Shown one piece after another: positions 14,132 through 16,826 of a stretch of DNA of 16,826 nt (positions are counted from its first letter, which is position 1; the number at the start of each line of letters is the position of its first letter). The position numbers and the translations under genes are program-made. The stretch lies in the NCBI GenBank assembly GCA_002408065.1, contig DHQI01000062.1, positions 24,873 to 41,698 of the forward strand, given 5' to 3'. Below the pieces are notes generated by a model. The model was given only the letters and a program-made list of their open reading frames with translations, was not told the origin of the DNA and searched no databases. Origin of the DNA: Bacteroidales bacterium UBA5342. Lineage in GTDB: Bacteria; Bacteroidota; Bacteroidia; Bacteroidales; UBA5342.

Positions 14132-15052
14132 TTATTTAAATATTATTGATTTCTCGTTTTTATCACTATAAGTTTTGATCAAGTTCTCAATCATTATAGA
14201 TAAATCTGTCGTGTATATACCTTTCGGCCTATTGTTACTAGTTATTATTTCTCCCTCGTCAAACTTGAATGCCTGTTGCATTTGTTTTATATTCAATTGG
14301 AGCAAACGTCCAATTCTATATGCTTCAGACCTAACACCATCTCCATGAAAATGTATTTTATCAGAATGCTTAGGTAGTCTTTTTCTAACAATCAAATGGT
14401 GAAGTTCTTTAGTGGATACTTGAAACATATTTGTTTCATTTCCAAATGCTACTAATTCTGCTAAGCAATACGCATCGTTTTCAGTAAGCTTATCTAAGCG
14501 TTCATAATTTTCGCGATCCTTTACTATCTTTAAAGAATATTCTTCAATTTTAGAATTTTCAGATTGAATAATTTTATCAGCTTTTAGTATTTCTGAATAA
14601 TAGTCTGACTTAAGTGAGTCTTCTTGAAGGAATATCTCACAAAACTCATTAAGTTCATTAATCAATTTAGCAATGTTCTCTCCTGATTTATCTATGAAAG
14701 TTCTAGCGACAATTGACTCATTATCATTGTTGAATAATTGATCAATCTTTCTAAATTGAGATGGACTAAAGGTTGTTGCTAGTGCAAGCAATATATCTGT
14801 TAGACGACGCTCCAGCTTATATATATATTTCAATGCCAAATCTCTATTGTATCCAAGGATGCATTCAAGAGATGAAATAAATATTTTATATGATGCGCCT
14901 TCTGCTATATCATAAAGCGGTATATTAGTTTCACTTGTGATTTTAAAATAGATCAATCGAATATCTTCTTCAGTATTTATGGGTGTGATTGATTCAACAA
15001 TTTGCTCCAACGTGTCTATGGCTTTATTAAAGTCTTTTATTGCTTCGTACAT
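14132..15052 (-). CDS. Hypothetical protein coupled to the integrase
   Basis: I do not recognise this 306-residue protein. It is mostly helical, acidic in the middle, without signal peptide or membrane segment. Residues about 120-190 look coiled-coil-like (IAKLINELNEFCEIFLQ to IIQSENSKIEEYSLKIVKDRENY). The C-terminal part contains KRLPKHSDKIHFHGDGVRSEAYRIGRLLQLNIKQMQQAF, whose histidine-rich segment is the only distinctive feature. The start ATG is one base after the integrase stop (TAA, T, ATG), so the two are probably translated together. It may therefore be an accessory factor of integration or a regulator, but it could equally be cargo. The gene is A+T-rich like the integrase. Confidence 0.75.
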   Translation of the reverse strand: MYEAIKDFNKAIDTLEQIVESITPINTEEDIRLIYFKITSETNIPLYDIAEGASYKIFISSLECILGYNRDLALKYIYKLERRLTDILLALATTFSPSQFRKIDQLFNNDNESIVARTFIDKSGENIAKLINELNEFCEIFLQEDSLKSDYYSEILKADKIIQSENSKIEEYSLKIVKDRENYERLDKLTENDAYCLAELVAFGNETNMFQVSTKELHHLIVRKRLPKHSDKIHFHGDGVRSEAYRIGRLLQLNIKQMQQAFKFDEGEIITSNNRPKGIYTTDLSIMIENLIKTYSDKNEKSIIFK

Positions 15053-15053
15053 A

Positions 15054-16361
15054 TTATCGTTTATTAAAAAGTTTCATAGCATTTTCTTTCTCTTTGTCGG
15101 CTATATCAATGTATGGCTTCATCGACTTGTAGTCGCTGTGCCCTGTCCATTTCATGACGGTCTGAGCGGGTATTCCTAACATTAATGCATTGCAAATGAA
15201 TGTTCTTCTACCAGCATGTGTTCCCATCAGAGCGTATTTGGGATAGGTTTCATCATGTCTTACATTGCCTTTGTAATAGGTAATATTAACTGGCTCATTA
15301 ATTTTACAATCTTCTGCTACCAGCTTTAGGTAATCATTCATCTTTTGATTAGAAATTACCGGCAAGGCAAGGTTGTTGGCAAATTCTTCTCCTTCATACT
15401 TCTTTAGTATTTCGGAAGAATAGTCGTTAAGCTCTATTCTGAGCGAATCAGTCGTTTTTACCGTGACCACTTCAATGTATTTCTCAGAGATATTATGCCT
15501 CTTTAGGTTGGCTACATCAGAATACCTTAGTGAGGTAAAGCATTGAAAGCAGAAAACATCACGAACCCTCTCAAGGTGAGCTTTATTTTTGGGGAATTTA
15601 TGCCTGTAAACTTGCATTAACTCCTCCCAAGATAAGAAGATAACTTTCTTTTCAGTCGTTTTTAATTTAGGCTGAAAGTTTTCGAATGCTTTTTCATTGT
15701 TATAGCCATTTTTACTAGCCCATCTTAAAAACCATTTCAGGAATTTAAGTTGCTTTTGAATGGTGCTATTCCTGAGATTTTTTACGTCTCTCAGGTGTTT
15801 TATATACTTGATTAATCCTTTTTCATCAAAAAAATCAAAAGTGATTTCGTAGGGCATTTCAAGTATGTGGTTTTTAGTGGTTTTTAGTTTCTTTGTTGTG
15901 GCAATAGTCCATTCATTCTTAGCTCCTTCATCATCTATGAACAAGTCAAAATAATCAAAGAAGGTTTTTTTTCTATCTTTTATGATATTGGTATTGTTGC
16001 CTTTTCCAGTTATACTATTAAAAGCCTGTTTTAGTTCTTCTTTTGATGGATCTTTATCTTCTAAGGAGAAGGCTTTGAAAACTTCCTCTATGGCATCTTC
16101 ATATAGTTGGATAGTGGAATTAATCTGGCTTGCTGATTTCTTTTGGAGGTTAGACGTACGATGCTTACACCTTTGAGATGTTTCGTCCCATTGCTTCTCA
16201 ATTTTCACCCTGAAACCAACATTGAAATTGACAGTCTTCTTATTCCATCGAATTCGCATCCTTAATCTTCCATCAGGCTTATATTCGGAAATTCCTGTTT
16301 TAGGATTTTTGACCTTTTCCTTGTCTGGAAAGAATAAAATGTTGTATTTAAGGTTAATCAT
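15054..16361 (-). CDS. Tyrosine recombinase (integrase) of the element
   Basis: Site-specific recombinase that inserts and excises the element. The 435 residues are arranged as in Bacteroidota transposon and island integrases: an N-terminal arm-binding domain (about 1-90, NPKTGISEYKPDGRLRMRIRW), a SAM-like core-binding domain (about 130-220, TFFDYFDLFIDD to LKFLKWFLRWASKNGYN), and the catalytic domain (about 240-430). The catalytic set is complete: R279 in TSLRYSD, K302, H382 and R385 in THAGRR, H408 in WTGHSD, and nucleophile Y417 in MKPYIDI. It is transcribed away from the putative att region, with repeated candidate arm sites 45-140 bp upstream, and is coupled to the hypothetical gene downstream. 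It looks intact and active. Confidence 0.94.
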   Translation of the reverse strand: MINLKYNILFFPDKEKVKNPKTGISEYKPDGRLRMRIRWNKKTVNFNVGFRVKIEKQWDETSQRCKHRTSNLQKKSASQINSTIQLYEDAIEEVFKAFSLEDKDPSKEELKQAFNSITGKGNNTNIIKDRKKTFFDYFDLFIDDEGAKNEWTIATTKKLKTTKNHILEMPYEITFDFFDEKGLIKYIKHLRDVKNLRNSTIQKQLKFLKWFLRWASKNGYNNEKAFENFQPKLKTTEKKVIFLSWEELMQVYRHKFPKNKAHLERVRDVFCFQCFTSLRYSDVANLKRHNISEKYIEVVTVKTTDSLRIELNDYSSEILKKYEGEEFANNLALPVISNQKMNDYLKLVAEDCKINEPVNITYYKGNVRHDETYPKYALMGTHAGRRTFICNALMLGIPAQTVMKWTGHSDYKSMKPYIDIADKEKENAMKLFNKR

Positions 16362-16372
16362 AGCTTCAAAAT

Positions 16373-16405
16373 TTTAGTCCCTGCTATGCAAAAGTAGGGA
16401 CTAAA
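16373..16405. promoter_or_regulatory. Integrase promoter enclosed by a 10-bp inverted repeat
   Basis: TTTAGTCCCT (16373-16382) and AGGGACTAAA (16396-16405) are perfect inverted repeats. Between them the minus strand carries TACTTTTG (16389-16396), a match to the TAnnTTTG -7 box, about 28 bp before the integrase ATG. A protein binding the repeat would cover the -7 box and start site, so this is a likely operator controlling integrase expression. Confidence 0.6.
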
Positions 16406-16499
16406 TTTGATATATCATAGTATATTTTGATATATTTAATTGAATTGTGGAAATTTTATATGATTGATATATAGCGTAATAATACTATATTGAATTGTA
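16406..16499. repeat. Repeated candidate integrase arm-binding sites
   Basis: TTTGATATAT occurs at 16406-16415 and 16426-16435 (20 bp apart), with a near copy ATTGATATAT at 16463-16472. ATTGAATTGT occurs at 16439-16448 and 16489-16498 (50 bp apart). Short repeats between an arm-binding-type integrase and its attachment core are typical arm sites. The region is very A+T-rich, which weakens the case somewhat. Confidence 0.45.
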
Positions 16500-16510
16500 A
16501 TAGATTTAAG

Positions 16511-16535
16511 TGTGAGAGCCTCCGGCTCCACAAAC
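16511..16535 (+). other. Putative attachment core, resembling a tRNA 3' end
   Basis: GAGAGCCTCCGGCTCCA has the layout of the 3' end of a tRNA (end of T-loop, 3' T-stem strand, seven acceptor bases, discriminator A) and is followed at once by a terminator-like hairpin. Integrases of this type often use tRNA 3' ends as att cores. No 5' part of a tRNA is present here, as expected if the element displaced it. The segment is also a self-complementary hairpin (GAGCC, TCC, GGCTC), so it might have another role. Confidence 0.35.
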
Positions 16536-16656
16536 AAAAGCATCTCTTATATGAGGTGTTTTTGTTGTTTTAGCAAGCTGGCGTACAAAACAAGGTTTTG
16601 TTAAGTTAGCTTGCTAAAACAACAAGAAGCTTTTAAACAGAAAGCTTTTGTTTGTG
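16529..16656. repeat. Nested inverted repeats forming a branched structure
   Basis: An outer 13-bp perfect pair CACAAACAAAAGC (16529-16541) and GCTTTTGTTTGTG (16644-16656) encloses a second perfect 18-bp pair (16562-16579 with 16608-16625), which encloses ACAAAAC and GTTTTGT (16585-16591 with 16595-16601) around the loop AAG. The inner hairpin is almost fully paired along its length. From 16657 to 16826 I see no gene, only a small CCCTT/AAGGG hairpin at 16662-16676 and A+T-rich sequence. Confidence 0.7.
16536..16563 (+). terminator. Rho-independent terminator-like hairpin
   Basis: AAAAGCATCTC (16536-16546) pairs with GAGGTGTTTTT (16553-16563) over 11 bp counting two G-U pairs, loop TTATAT, with T-rich sequence after it. 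It would terminate an RNA running on the plus strand into the element junction, consistent with the tRNA-like 3' end just before it. Confidence 0.55.
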
Positions 16657-16826
16657 CAGATCCCTTACCCCAAGGGAATGGGAACGCACCAAGTAATTTA
16701 GGCCTTGTCTCTCTTTCATTTGAAGACGCTTTTTTATTCTTTTAAGTTTTGCCTCCTAACCTATAGCCAGGGCTAACGTAGCAAAAGCTAAAAAATAAAG
16801 GTTATATTAACATTTTCGCATTGGGA

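Noticed and set aside
16511..16535. Complete tRNA gene at the right end
   Set aside because: Only a possible 3' part is present; no anticodon arm or 5' acceptor strand lies upstream in this window.
16657..16826. Small minus-strand reading frame of about 28 codons near 16720
   Set aside because: Too short, runs into the inverted-repeat structure, and shows no resemblance to a known peptide.

Overview
The window looks like one end of an integrative genomic island from a member of the Bacteroidota. Evidence for the host group: low G+C, a type IX secretion (T9SS) C-terminal domain, FISUMP surface domains, DUF3853 and DUF3987 mobile-element proteins, an arm-binding tyrosine recombinase of the Bacteroidetes type, and several matches to the Bacteroidetes promoter -7 box (TAnnTTTG). 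Almost every gene is on the minus strand; one small HTH gene at 9910 is on the plus strand. The genus cannot be fixed from the sequence.

Right end (about 13.6-16.8 kb): a tyrosine recombinase (15054-16361) is transcribed away from a putative attachment region at 16406-16535. That region holds repeated ATTGATATAT and ATTGAATTGT motifs (candidate integrase arm sites), a tRNA-3'-end-like stretch with a terminator-like hairpin, and a large nested set of inverted repeats up to 16656. An unrecognised gene (14132-15052) is translationally coupled to the integrase. Sequence beyond about 16.66 kb may be chromosomal flank.

Middle (about 9.9-13.9 kb): a replication and regulation module. It comprises a DUF3853-type HTH protein, an unknown small protein, a DUF3987 ATPase-like protein, and a zinc-finger/coiled-coil/RecA-like ATPase, with an excisionase-like HTH gene pointing the other way. 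The two intergenic gaps are full of repeats: eight TGTAAA sites framed by a perfect 21-bp inverted repeat (11825-12038), and 21-bp-phased TAAAC repeats ending in a 14-bp inverted repeat (10292-10387). Both resemble origins or operators. No relaxase or phage structural gene is visible.

Left part (1-9.7 kb): a defence island built on a type I restriction-modification locus, in the order hsdM, hsdS, AAA ATPase, T9SS-domain protein, FISUMP protein, abiEi, abiEii, hsdR (the last cut by the window edge). Three accessory units therefore sit between hsdS and hsdR: an OLD-like AAA ATPase with a C-terminal HEPN-type R-x4-H motif, a secreted surface-protein pair, and an AbiE-type toxin-antitoxin pair behind a near-perfect 30-bp palindrome. 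HsdM itself carries an in-frame DUF559 endonuclease domain bounded by DNA hairpins, which looks like a mobile nuclease module caught inside a methyltransferase gene.

Best candidates for new biology: the DUF559 insertion in HsdM, the HEPN-motif ATPase embedded in the hsd locus, the secreted pair within a defence locus, and the repeat-rich replication region.
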